NCBI GenBank assembly: GCA_004151065.3
Contig: NWUY0300013939.1
Coordinates: 34,291-50,799 of the forward strand
Source: Larix sibirica
Taxonomy: Eukaryota > Streptophyta > Pinopsida > Pinales > Pinaceae
Reading direction: 5' to 3'
DNA: 16,509 nt
The number at the start of each line of letters is the position of its first letter. Positions within the stretch are counted from its first letter, which is position 1. Below the pieces are notes generated by a model, which was given only the letters and a program-made list of their open reading frames with translations, did not search any database and had not been told where the DNA came from. A program made the translations under genes and the position numbers. Positions 9,710 through 16,509 of the stretch are shown one piece after another.

Positions 9710-11143
9710 TTTGTTTGCATGAGGTGAATAGTTGTTGTGTAAATATTTTAGTTGTGATTATGCAATGATTGCTACTACACTATGGCATAAGTATGAATCA
9801 ATGTATGGAAACTAGTGTTTATGAGCACTTGTGGAAGGTGACCCTATCCAATGGCAAAAAGATTAGTTGACAACCTTTGGAGTGTCACATGAGTTCGGCG
9901 ACATAAGAATGTCGGTAAATGCAAACATAAATTTAAAATTGAATTAATTAATTAAATCTTAAACCCTTTGAATATTTTTTTAAACATTGAATGAGAACCT
10001 TATTGTCAATAATTGTCCAAAATCTTTATTTCCAGTGGTCAAATCAACATGTTTCTAGATTAGATTTATATAACGCCAACAATAGTGAACAAAATGACTA
10101 AAACTAAAAGTGCCACGCATCTAGAGATGGAGGGAAAGACAAAGTTCTCTAAAATTCCAAGATTATGACAACACAGAAAAAAAATGAATGCATGCATTAA
10201 GCAAAAATGTCAACAAATTAAACATTGGTGTCAATGCTCTTAAGAAAAGAATAAAAAAAATGAATATTACAAAGGCGATAAAATGCAATTGGAAGAAATG
10301 GACAAGAAATTAATCCCTTGGCATGGAAAGAACCATTGAATAGCACACATAATTAATTGTGTAATGTCCTACACTCTTCTTAGATGGAAATACAATCAAC
10401 ACAGTGAAACACATTTGTCAAAAAATAAAGATCAAGTGGACTTGCCAAGTTTTAAGTTTTTATGGTGTAGAGGCAGAGGTCAATAAAATTGTAAGATATT
10501 TTGGCATGTATCTTTGGATGGATGCGTCATTATGGCCTTATCACATTTACAAGGACCTTACTTATAATTGGTATCTTTGGTACACAAGAAAAAATAAAAC
10601 CATCCAATTAATTGACAAATATTTGCATGGGTGACATGGTAGAATAAAAACATTTTAGCCAATCTTATTTATTATTAATAGGCTACCAATATGGAAAATA
10701 ATACACATATGGGAAACTGTAGGAACAAGAATCCAAAATACCCCAGTAGAAATATACAACAATAACATGTTAGTGTGTTCAAATCATAAAAAAGGGGCAT
10801 ACTCCTTAAAACAACATGGGTATATCCCTTAATACAACATCAACTTTTTAGCAATAAAAGTTTATCAAGTTTTACAAGCTCTAGGTAATGTAAGTTTCCC
10901 ATGAATGAAGACTTGGGGTTAGAGAGTCCCCATAGATAGAACCAAAGTTGTATATATATATATATATATTACTAGCTTTAAATAGGAAATAAAATATACT
11001 CTTAATACAACAGCCAATTTTTTGTTATAGCATATGTTATAATAATATCTTATAACAAGATATGAAAATTATATTGCTAATATTATTTTAATTGTCATAT
11101 AACAACTTCATAAACTATTGTTAAACCACTCGTCCATGTACCA
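9710..11143. other. AT-rich intergenic DNA, nothing identified
   Basis: Open frames such as 10404-10634 on plus have no recognisable content. The phrase CTTAATACAACA occurs twice (10828 and 11001) within loosely similar surroundings, perhaps an old duplication. A TA microsatellite lies at 10951-10970. Confidence 0.4.
10951..10970. repeat. (TA)n microsatellite
   Basis: Nine TA dinucleotides followed by TT. Length is likely variable between individuals. Confidence 0.9.
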
Positions 11144-11193
11144 TGTACAAATCTTATGTGTTCTTGTTTGTACAAAACTTACGTGTTCTTGGT
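11144..11193. repeat. 25-bp tandem duplication
   Basis: Units 11144-11168 and 11169-11193 both start TGTACAAA and contain GTGTTCTTG. They differ at three positions. Confidence 0.8.
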
Positions 11194-11465
11194 TTTTATT
11201 CTTAGACAATCAATAACATGTTGAAAGTTGCTTTGTACCTATATTCTTCCATTGTGGCGGATCCTTGGTGAAGAGGATGAATTGCTCATTTGGATGTTAT
11301 GAGAAGACAATTTCCTTGCATACTCTTATTGACAAACTCTGTGATGAAGTTGCTTCCTTGTAGGATATATTAACACCAACCCAACATGTTGAGAATACTT
11401 CATTTCAGAACACTTTAATCAGCTTCATGGGCAAGTTAATTATTTGCCAGAATCCAAAACCCAAC

Positions 11466-11660
11466 ATTTGTAATGAAGTTACTTCTCTACAAAATAATAA
11501 TACTAGTCTTCATGAGTAAAACTTTTCACTACAAGATACTAATATCAAGCTTCATGCCGAGATTGCCTCATTGTAGGCTACTAATGTCGAACTTTGCGAT
11601 GAAGTTGTATCTTTGCAAGACTCAAAAAGCAAACTTTGTGATACACTTGCTTCAATACAA
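11466..11660 (+). repeat. 42-bp coding tandem repeat (14-residue coiled-coil units)
   Basis: Units at 11466-11507, 11508-11549, 11550-11591, 11592-11633 and a partial one from 11634 are each exactly two heptads long. The common pattern is L-(H/C)-x-E-(V/I)-x-S-L-Q, then about five polar residues. DNA identity is low, but the protein pattern is kept, so the repeats are older than the loss of the gene. Confidence 0.7.
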
Positions 11661-11668
11661 GGCTCTTT

Positions 11669-11712
11669 ATGAAGTAGGGTATTAATTACAATACACTAAT
11701 ACCCTACTTCAT
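11669..11712. repeat. Perfect 16-bp inverted repeat with 12-nt loop
   Basis: ATGAAGTAGGGTATTA at 11669-11684 is the exact reverse complement of TAATACCCTACTTCAT at 11697-11712. The right arm is the normal coding sequence for NTLLH in a coiled-coil unit; the left arm is its inverted copy. CAATACA flanks the left arm on both sides (11653-11659 and 11689-11695). Confidence 0.9.
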
Positions 11713-12474
11713 GAAGATGTTGTCTCGCTATCAAATGACAAAGTTAGACTCTTAGATGAAAATCAAGGCTTCATGAAATATTGTGATCTCTTACTTCAAT
11801 AGTTGTCTAAAACGTTTATCCAAAATAAGCAGCATTTCAACCAAAACCTTGTACAAGAAGAAAATGAATTAAGAGATACCATAAGACATTTTTGGAAAGG
11901 TGTTTTTTTTTGTGGTGTGATTCCATTGGCACTATTTAGGAACCCATGTGCAATCTTCTCCTGATTTTGAGAACCGAACTAGAGGCATTTGTTCTAATTA
12001 CTTTGATGAATGGGTGAGACATGGTGGACACAGTAAACATGGGCATAGTATTGCTGCTACTATTGGTCTTCAGATGGCACCAATGAGAGCAATCCCTTGA
12101 TATTTTGAGCCTTCATCACAAAATGAAAGTCACCCTAATCCCTCTGCCATTATCATTTTCAAATTGGATCTTACATCATCTATTGTTAATATGTCACAAT
12201 TTGAATCTACATCGTCTATTCATTCATCAACTATTTAGTTGTCGAGGCTTGAATCTGCATCATCTAATTATTCTTTGACTATTGACTCACAAGTACCAGA
12301 TCTTGCACCCTATGATTAACATGAACCAAATTCTTCATTTTCCACATTTCGACGACATTGGCATCCTAATCAAATTGATTGTAAACATTCTTCCTCTCCT
12401 TCTAGGTAGCGATGTTCTTATTGCCAGACATATTGGTATGATGTCAATTATTATAAATCGATAGTTAAGAAGTG

Positions 12475-13363
12475 TAAAAGACGGTTGGATTGATGTTTGG
12501 TCATGGTGGCATTTGCATTGTTTAAGAACTTCTTGTCATCTTTTTCTAGGGTACTATTGTACAATCCTCTTCGCTCTTTGTAACTGACTTATCATAGCAA
12601 CAAAACATTCTTAATAGCATTTTGATTGATGCAACCTCTCTTTGTTGCCTCCTTTTTGCACATGTGGCCAAAGACACTTTTATGATCCATAGACCATCTT
12701 GTAGCATTGATGTTTGGAGCACTTATTGAGCCTTTTGACCCCTCTTTCCCAAAAAGTCACTGCTTTCCCATTGAGGGCATCAATATGGAGTTCGGAATTT
12801 CCCTCTTAACTCAGCACATTGCTCTATTCCTTCCACACCTCTACCTCAAACTGGCCTCTTCCAATGAATTTGTGAAAGACATATAATATCCTACCTTCTT
12901 TGTTCCATGTGACCTTGCCAGCCCCTACCTCTCCAAGGTTTCCCTTGTCCACTCCATTTTAATTTAGTTTTAATTCTTAACAAATCATCCTTGGGTGGTG
13001 TCCAAGAAACTTGGAGTTTGAAAGAATCCCTTGTATGTTTGTCCTTAACAGAATTACAAAACTAGGTCTGAGGGAAGAATATTATCGCATAATGATCTGT
13101 GCTAAAGATATCCCAAAAACAGCTTTCTACACCCATTAAGAAACCTCATTTGAATAAATCTTCACTAACTAATTGTACTAATGTAGAGATCCAACCTATC
13201 ACAACAAAAACCCTACAGGAAATTAGGTGCTATATTGTCCAAGTTACAATTACTTACGTGTTGACTTTGAATGTATTTTGCTAAAACTTGGGATCTAAGT
13301 TGAACAGATACAGATATGTCATTTTTTTAGAATATTAGGATTGCTATGGCTAAGATATAACAA
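12475..13363. other. Intergenic DNA, nothing identified
   Basis: This follows the Gag-like pseudogene and could be the untranslated or pol-deleted remainder of the same element, but I recognise no motif. The small plus-strand frame at 13099-13284 has no features. Confidence 0.35.
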
Positions 13364-13391
13364 ATACATACATACATACATACATACATAT
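13364..13391. repeat. (ATAC)n microsatellite
   Basis: About seven ATAC units in a row, ending in ATATA. Confidence 0.9.
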
Positions 13392-13403
13392 AAAAAAATT
13401 TAA

Positions 13404-13745
13404 CCATGAGACCAAAAAATTTCAAAAAACCATTCATGAGTTTCAAATTTGAAAACAAAGAGTTTTCATTAAGGAAGAGCCAAGCCTCTATTTATGACTT
13501 GATCTGTAAGAAATTGGGGTTGGCATCCTTTTTATGTATTTTTTGGATCGATATACTGACTGAAATGATATCGATATGCCCACTGAAACAACCAAAATAC
13601 TGGCTTAAACGGCTGAGGGGGCATTTCAAAAATCTGAAATGCCGCTGCAACGTTTCAGCCAGAGCTCGGAGGTGTTTCCTACAAGGATCAGTTTCCAAAA
13701 TGCAGAAACAGGTTTCCAGGATTTGCAGGTGGCGTTTTTGGTAAC
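13404..13745. repeat. Hairpin-rich repeat-like block next to the TWD40-2 3' end
   Basis: The block is clearly richer in GC than its flanks and is open in both directions (13406-13744 plus, 13698-13492 minus) without domain motifs, a pattern seen in noncoding repeats. It contains GCATTTCA-6 nt-TGAAATGC (13621-13642) nested between GGCTGA and TCAGCC. ATCGATATACTGACTGAAAT near 13548 is followed by the related GATATCGATATGCCCACTGA. I suspect a transposon fragment. Ends and family are unknown. Confidence 0.35.
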
Positions 13746-13789
13746 AAAGATATTAGCAGGAGGTCCATTGAAATTTTGCTCATTTCATT

Positions 13790-14162
13790 TTTATTGCTAA
13801 AAGATTTTATTGAACAAATACCTCTAAAGTAATCAGCAGTACCATTACATGCTGTGCTTCCTAATACAGAAAATAATCAATTCCATCGGGATCCAACAAA
13901 CATGAAAAGAATGTATGGCAAAAAAATCATTATTCAATAAATGAGCTAATCTGAAGAATGGAGACATTTTTCTCTTGAAAACACAAGTTTTCAGAGAGCA
14001 ATAAAAACTCAAAATATTCTAAGAAATACATAATATACAATAGGCAAAAACAATAGCCAACTTTTAACACTGGTGGGTCCTCACAAAACTTGAGATACAG
14101 CACAGTACTGCAATATAAAACACCAATTGAAAAGAAAATGGGCATCCTATAAGCAGCTAGAT
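13790..14162 (-). other. Probable 3' UTR and polyadenylation region of the TWD40-2 gene
   Basis: AT-rich sequence downstream of the TAA stop on the minus strand, with no conserved coding sequence. Two AATAAA signals on the minus strand occur at 13806-13811 and 13790-13795, about 350 nt after the stop, a normal plant 3' UTR length. Cleavage would then fall near 13765-13790. Plant poly(A) signals are loose, so an earlier site is possible. The short open frames here have no recognisable content. Confidence 0.5.
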
Positions 14163-14696
14163 TTAAACAGATAGCTGAGACAATAGGTCTGCCAGTGCAG
14201 GTGAAGTTGAACTTTCTGGTGGTGCTGGTGCCAGATTTACAAGTGGATTTGTAATTGCAGTCGGAGCCACACTTACAGGTGGATTTGCACTTGCAGTTGG
14301 ATCCATACTTACAGATGGATTTGCAATTGCAGTTGGGGCCATACTTGCAGGTGTTGTCGCACTTAGAGGTGTAGATACACTTACAGCAGAAATGGCTGGA
14401 GGTGCTTCTAACAGCAACGGTTTGCTTGCCTGTTGACCATTTTGTATCATTGCCATAGGCTTCGGATTAGATGGTATATTTACTGATGAAGCCATCATGC
14501 CTGGAGGGACAATCTGAATCAATGGATGCCTCTTAACCTCATTCAAGCTCTGCAACATTGGTTCCCTTTCCAAACCAGCAAGATCTGCAGTTGCAGAGTC
14601 TGTTGATCTAGATTTAGTTGATGTATGCTCAAGTTCCTTTTGTAGTGACTTATTCCACAATTCCAGCAAATTCTTCAAGGATGGACGACCATGGGC
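14163..14696 (-). CDS. TWD40-2: TWD40-2-like TPLATE/TSET complex subunit, terminal exon
   Basis: Terminal exon of 177 codons plus a TAA stop. It opens right after an acceptor (CTGCCCAG on the minus strand) with AHGRPSLKNLLELWNKSLQKE, which continues HAH at the end of the upstream exon to give the HAHAHGRPSLKNL block I recognise from plant TWD40-2 (Arabidopsis At5g24710). A second family block, HPLIQIVPPGM, lies near exon residues 55-65. The family belongs to the TPLATE (TSET) adaptor complex at the plasma membrane, which acts in clathrin-mediated endocytosis. After about residue 65 the exon is low-complexity Ala/Pro/Ser/Thr. It contains a 12-residue tandem repeat (MAPTAIANPSVS, MDPTASANPPVS, VAPTAITNPLVN) and ends ALADLLSQLSV. 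The Arabidopsis tail is also repetitive and poorly conserved. No frameshift or premature stop is present. The WD40 half is outside the window. The name comes from remembered family sequence, not a search. Confidence 0.85.
   Translation of the reverse strand, partial: AHGRPSLKNLLELWNKSLQKELEHTSTKSRSTDSATADLAGLEREPMLQSLNEVKRHPLIQIVPPGMMASSVNIPSNPKPMAMIQNGQQASKPLLLEAPPAISAVSVSTPLSATTPASMAPTAIANPSVSMDPTASANPPVSVAPTAITNPLVNLAPAPPESSTSPALADLLSQLSV
14227..14352 (-). repeat. 36-bp coding minisatellite in the TWD40-2 tail
   Basis: Three complete 36-bp units lie head to tail at 14227-14262, 14263-14298 and 14299-14334, with a partial fourth at 14335-14352. On the plus strand the full units begin GG(T/A)(G/T)CC and end with TTGCAGTC or TTGCAGTT. 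The period is a multiple of three, so each unit adds 12 residues of the (V/M/L)(A/D)PTA-x-x-NP type without breaking the frame. Substitutions between units show that it is not a very recent expansion. Confidence 0.85.
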
Positions 14697-14922
14697 CTGG
14701 GCAGTGGTATGCAAATCAAGTTAGAAAGTTATTTTAGGATCTACACAACCACAAATTACAGCAAAAGAACACCATTAAATTACATCCTTGTATCTGTGAG
14801 GTTCTTTGCATATGCTGAAAATCATAATCATGATGCCCATAAAGCATTATAAAATATATATAGAAACAGAGTATGTGATGATTATGGTTCGCTAGAACAA
14901 TGCTTTTACAAATGGAACATAC
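14697..14922 (-). other. Spliceosomal intron between the two TWD40-2 exons
   Basis: A 226-nt GT-AG intron in phase 0. The minus-strand donor is GTATGT (14922-14917) and the acceptor is CCAG ending at 14697. It is AT-rich, as plant introns are. Removing it joins HAH to AHGRPSLKNL, which matches the family, and this fixes both splice sites. Confidence 0.85.
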
Positions 14923-15060
14923 ATGAGCATGCAGCACTGCCTCTGCATACATCCCTGTCTCCTGCCAAGCCTTTTCCATCAGAACATTATCCCCCAACAC
15001 AGCAGCTGAAAATGCTGCCTCACGTCCCTGACCTGCTGTAATCATATTATTTACCAGGAC
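14923..15060 (-). CDS. TWD40-2: TWD40-2-like TPLATE/TSET complex subunit, internal exon
   Basis: Exon of exactly 46 codons, phase 0 at both ends. Its translation begins VLVNNMITAGQGREAAFSAA, continues with VLGDNVLMEKAWQETGMYAE and ends AVLHAH. This is the helical segment just before the HGRPSLKNL block in TWD40-2. The acceptor is TTACAG before GTC at 15060 and the donor is CAT followed by GTATGT at 14922, both good plant splice signals. Reading past the donor gives VCSICKSIVLANHNH, unlike the family, so the exon ends there. The exon is GC-richer than its surroundings. The residues fit the alpha-solenoid half of the protein, which is expected to contact other TPLATE complex subunits; that role is family knowledge. 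The preceding exon was not found. Confidence 0.85.
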
Positions 15061-15370
15061 CTGTAACACAGATTTTATTAAGAAACCAGAATAGGAAAAC
15101 CATTGGTGTTAACATTTCAACAAGAATTGAAAACTTAGACTTGGTAGTTTACACCGTCAAATGACTTTAATAAACTTTGGTATTTGTTTCTAGTTTCTGT
15201 GAAAGAACATGCTACCCCTTAAGAGGACCACCGTCATCAAAAGTGACCACATTTACCACTGGTTCAGTTTTATCACCAATTCATTAAAATCCATGTTTGC
15301 TAATGCCAACTCAACATTGTTGTCCGAACCCATATTAGTAAGAAACACATATTTTTCATGCTTTAGTGCC

Positions 15371-15472
15371 TGACACGTTAGGACACATCTAGGGCACATG
15401 TCTGATATGTTTGGAACATGTCCTATTTTAGGACATGTGCCAAACACATGTCGGACATGTCGTATCGTGTCA
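15371..15472. repeat. Imperfect palindrome rich in GACATGT/GACACG, MITE-like
   Basis: The centre is a 13-bp arm at 15413-15425 (GGAACATGTCCTA), a 3-nt loop, and its complement at 15429-15441 with one mismatch. The similarity continues outward with small gaps: ACATGTCTGATATGT on the left matches the complement of ACATGTCGGACATGT on the right, and TGACACGTTA on the left matches the complement of TATCGTGTCA on the right. In total it is an inverted repeat of about 100 bp. Sequences of the GTGTCCGACACGTGTC type are widespread in plant noncoding DNA. The open frame over it on the minus strand (15253-15495) is an artefact of the repeat. Confidence 0.6.
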
Positions 15473-16169
15473 AGTGTCCAACGCACAGGATACAAAATTG
15501 TGACATAACTTTTATCTAAACATTGCTATCTTTTCAAAAAATGGCCAAGGGTGTGAAAAAAGGCCAATATAAGCCTGATATCTGATTTTTTTGGGTGATT
15601 TTTTAAACTTTATTTTTTGTTGCAAGCCATAACTAGCAATATTAAATTCTTAAATCAAAAGCTGATGTTCTCCTTTATCTTTCATTTTCAATCATTTTAT
15701 TTAAATTTTTAACATTATCATTAATAATTTTAGCATGATTGAGAGTGATTCTAACCTCATGAAACTTCATCTGAAGAAAGTAGAATTTCATAACCCATTC
15801 AAGATTCAACACACTTGCCAATTTTCAAGATCTCGACATTTCAGGATTGGTTGTATTGCAACATTTCAAGACTAGATTCTATCATGTATGAGGTCATGGG
15901 ATTGGAATTGAATAAAGAGCAAATATCCCTCTATGTACCCCCATTGTTGGTGGTGTTCATTGTTGGATTCATATGCCATGACCTTAGTAAAAATTAGTCC
16001 TCCACTCCAGTAAAAATAATTGATTAGGCATGTTAATCCTTTTTCCTCATTTCAATGCATGGTTATAGCCAATTTCATTAAAACTAAAGACTATTGACTA
16101 GAGAAACAACAAGGTGAATGGACTTGGATCCATAAGTAGCACCAAGCACTAGTACTAAATTACCAATGT

Positions 16170-16274
16170 CTCTGGAGGGTCGAGGCAGAGGCAGAGGCCA
16201 GAGGAGGACGCAAAGGATGCCACTAATGATGAGGATCCCAATATAGCAGACGATTTTGATGATATGCAGTTATT
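16170..16274 (+). other. Possible exon fragment, acidic tail of a transposon-type protein (unassigned)
   Basis: A plus-strand frame without stops reads a basic Gln/Arg-rich start (SGGSRQRQRPEED) and then an acidic stretch with DEDPNIADDFDDMQLF. It is followed by GTAAGC, a good donor, and TTTTGCAG near 16341-16348 could be an acceptor. Such Asp-rich ends occur in some plant hAT-like transposases, but I see no dimerisation motif and no upstream coding frame. It may be a leftover of a transposase inserted in the intron, or chance. Confidence 0.2.
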
Positions 16275-16509
16275 TGTAAGCATGATTTTTGTTGTCCTTT
16301 GGTGGCCATTTAGAACCTCAATGTTGTTAATTTTTTATAATTTTGCAGATCTGATATGATTATGAGCAGAACAGTATACTGATTTTTAACTTTTAGCAAA
16401 TACACTTGAAGATAAGACATTCACCATAGATCAACCAACACAATAAGGCACACACAATTTTACCTTGGAGAAACATTTTAAAGGAATAAAACCCCAACAA
16501 GAATAATCT

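Larger units (their letters stand above)
11240..12474 (+). pseudogene. Gag-like pseudogene: 14-residue coiled-coil repeats and a decayed CCHC zinc knuckle
   Basis: Plus-strand frames show 42-bp units starting near 11466, each 14 residues: ICNEVTSLQNNNTS, LHE-stop-NFSLQDTNIK, LHAEIASL-stop-ATNVE, LCDEVVSLQDSKSK, and later LHEDVVSLSNDKVR. Leucine or valine at positions 1, 5 and 8 gives a coiled-coil spacing. An earlier related unit, LCDEVASL-stop-DI, lies at 11337-11369. After a frame change near the T run at 11912, a Ser/His-rich region follows (for example YFDEWVRHGGHSKHGHS). The frame then ends with CSYCQTYWYDVNYYKS at 12413-12460. This has the CX2CX4HX4C spacing of a retroviral-type zinc knuckle, with Tyr replacing both His and the last Cys. 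Stops lie at 11361, 11517, 11574, 11670, 11800, 12098, 12236, 12317 and 12407. Gag of an LTR element is the best guess. A host coiled-coil protein is the alternative. Confidence 0.5.
15061..16509 (-). other. Presumed long intron of the TWD40-2 gene, repeat-containing
   Basis: Upstream of the 46-codon exon I found no minus-strand stretch that I recognise as the preceding part of TWD40-2, so the interval up to the window edge is read as intron of at least 1.45 kb. It carries a palindromic GACATGT-rich repeat (15371-15472), AT-rich filler around 15590-15740 and an exon-like acidic stretch on the plus strand near 16170-16274. Long introns with inserted repeats are common in gymnosperms. A small exon could have been missed. 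Confidence 0.5.

Noticed and set aside
13406-13744. 112-codon plus-strand open frame, the longest on that strand
   Set aside because: The overlapping minus strand is also open, the protein has no domain pattern, and the DNA is hairpin-rich, so a noncoding repeat is more likely.
14697-14733. Extending the TWD40-2 exon upstream to an ATG at 14714 (MHTTAQ start)
   Set aside because: The acceptor at 14697 joins cleanly to the upstream exon and gives the family sequence HAHAHGRPSL; MHTTAQ is intron sequence.
15253-15495. 80-codon minus-strand open frame rich in Cys, Pro and His
   Set aside because: It is the translation of the palindromic GACATGT repeat; the apparent Cys and His motifs come from repeated ACATGTC words.
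15815-15997. 60-codon plus-strand frame with a hydrophobic segment (LLVVFIVGFI)
   Set aside because: It has no family resemblance, lies in a presumed intron on the opposite strand, and such hydrophobic runs are expected by chance from T-rich DNA.
1-16509. CRISPR arrays, bacterial operons, organellar genes or a novel defence-type system
   Set aside because: No regularly spaced repeats, no compact same-strand gene runs and no organellar genes are present; the window is ordinary repeat-rich plant nuclear DNA.

Overview
The window is nuclear DNA of a land plant, most likely a seed plant with a large, repeat-rich genome; a gymnosperm is a reasonable guess. The evidence is one spliced gene with plant-type GT-AG introns that encodes a plant-specific endocytosis protein, set in about 14 kb of AT-rich DNA full of decayed retroelements, tRNA-derived short repeats and a terminal-inverted-repeat element. 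There is no operon-like packing, no intact long reading frame outside the gene, and no bacterial or organellar feature. The species assignment is inference.

The only gene I regard as functional is on the minus strand at the right side. Two exons (14923-15060 and 14163-14696) give the C-terminal end of a TWD40-2-like protein, a subunit of the TPLATE/TSET adaptor complex of clathrin-mediated endocytosis. They are joined by a 226-nt intron, and both splice sites keep phase 0. The 3' UTR runs left to about 13.8 kb. The N-terminal WD40 part must lie to the right of the window, because no further exon could be recognised in 15061-16509. That interval is therefore probably one long repeat-containing intron.

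Region by region. 1-1760: minus-strand remnant of a Ty3/gypsy-type retrotransposon with a recognisable Gag domain, at least ten stops and a frameshift at a homopolymer. 1760-3480: AT-rich, nothing identified apart from a 39-bp tandem duplication. 3500-4860: broken minus-strand reading frames of an unidentified, probably element-derived protein. 4900-6460: nothing supported. 6464-7057: a 594-bp non-autonomous DNA transposon (MITE-like) with imperfect terminal inverted repeats and an 8-10 bp target duplication. 7370-8650: a cluster of short repeats with RNA polymerase III box-like sequences, including two copies of one family in opposite orientation, and a 50-bp duplication. 9348-9709: possible LTR followed by a primer-binding-site-like sequence. 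11240-12474: plus-strand pseudogene of a Gag-like protein with 14-residue coiled-coil repeats, ending in a zinc knuckle that has lost its His and last Cys. 12475-13745: anonymous DNA, a microsatellite and a hairpin-rich repeat. 13790-15060: end of the TWD40-2 gene. 15061-16509: presumed intron with a palindromic repeat of about 100 bp and an exon-like acidic fragment.

I found no new molecular system. The most informative signals are mutational: a probable template-switch inversion inside the coiled-coil pseudogene, stops that fit cytosine deamination, an inverted SINE-like pair, and a 36-bp coding minisatellite in the TWD40-2 tail.
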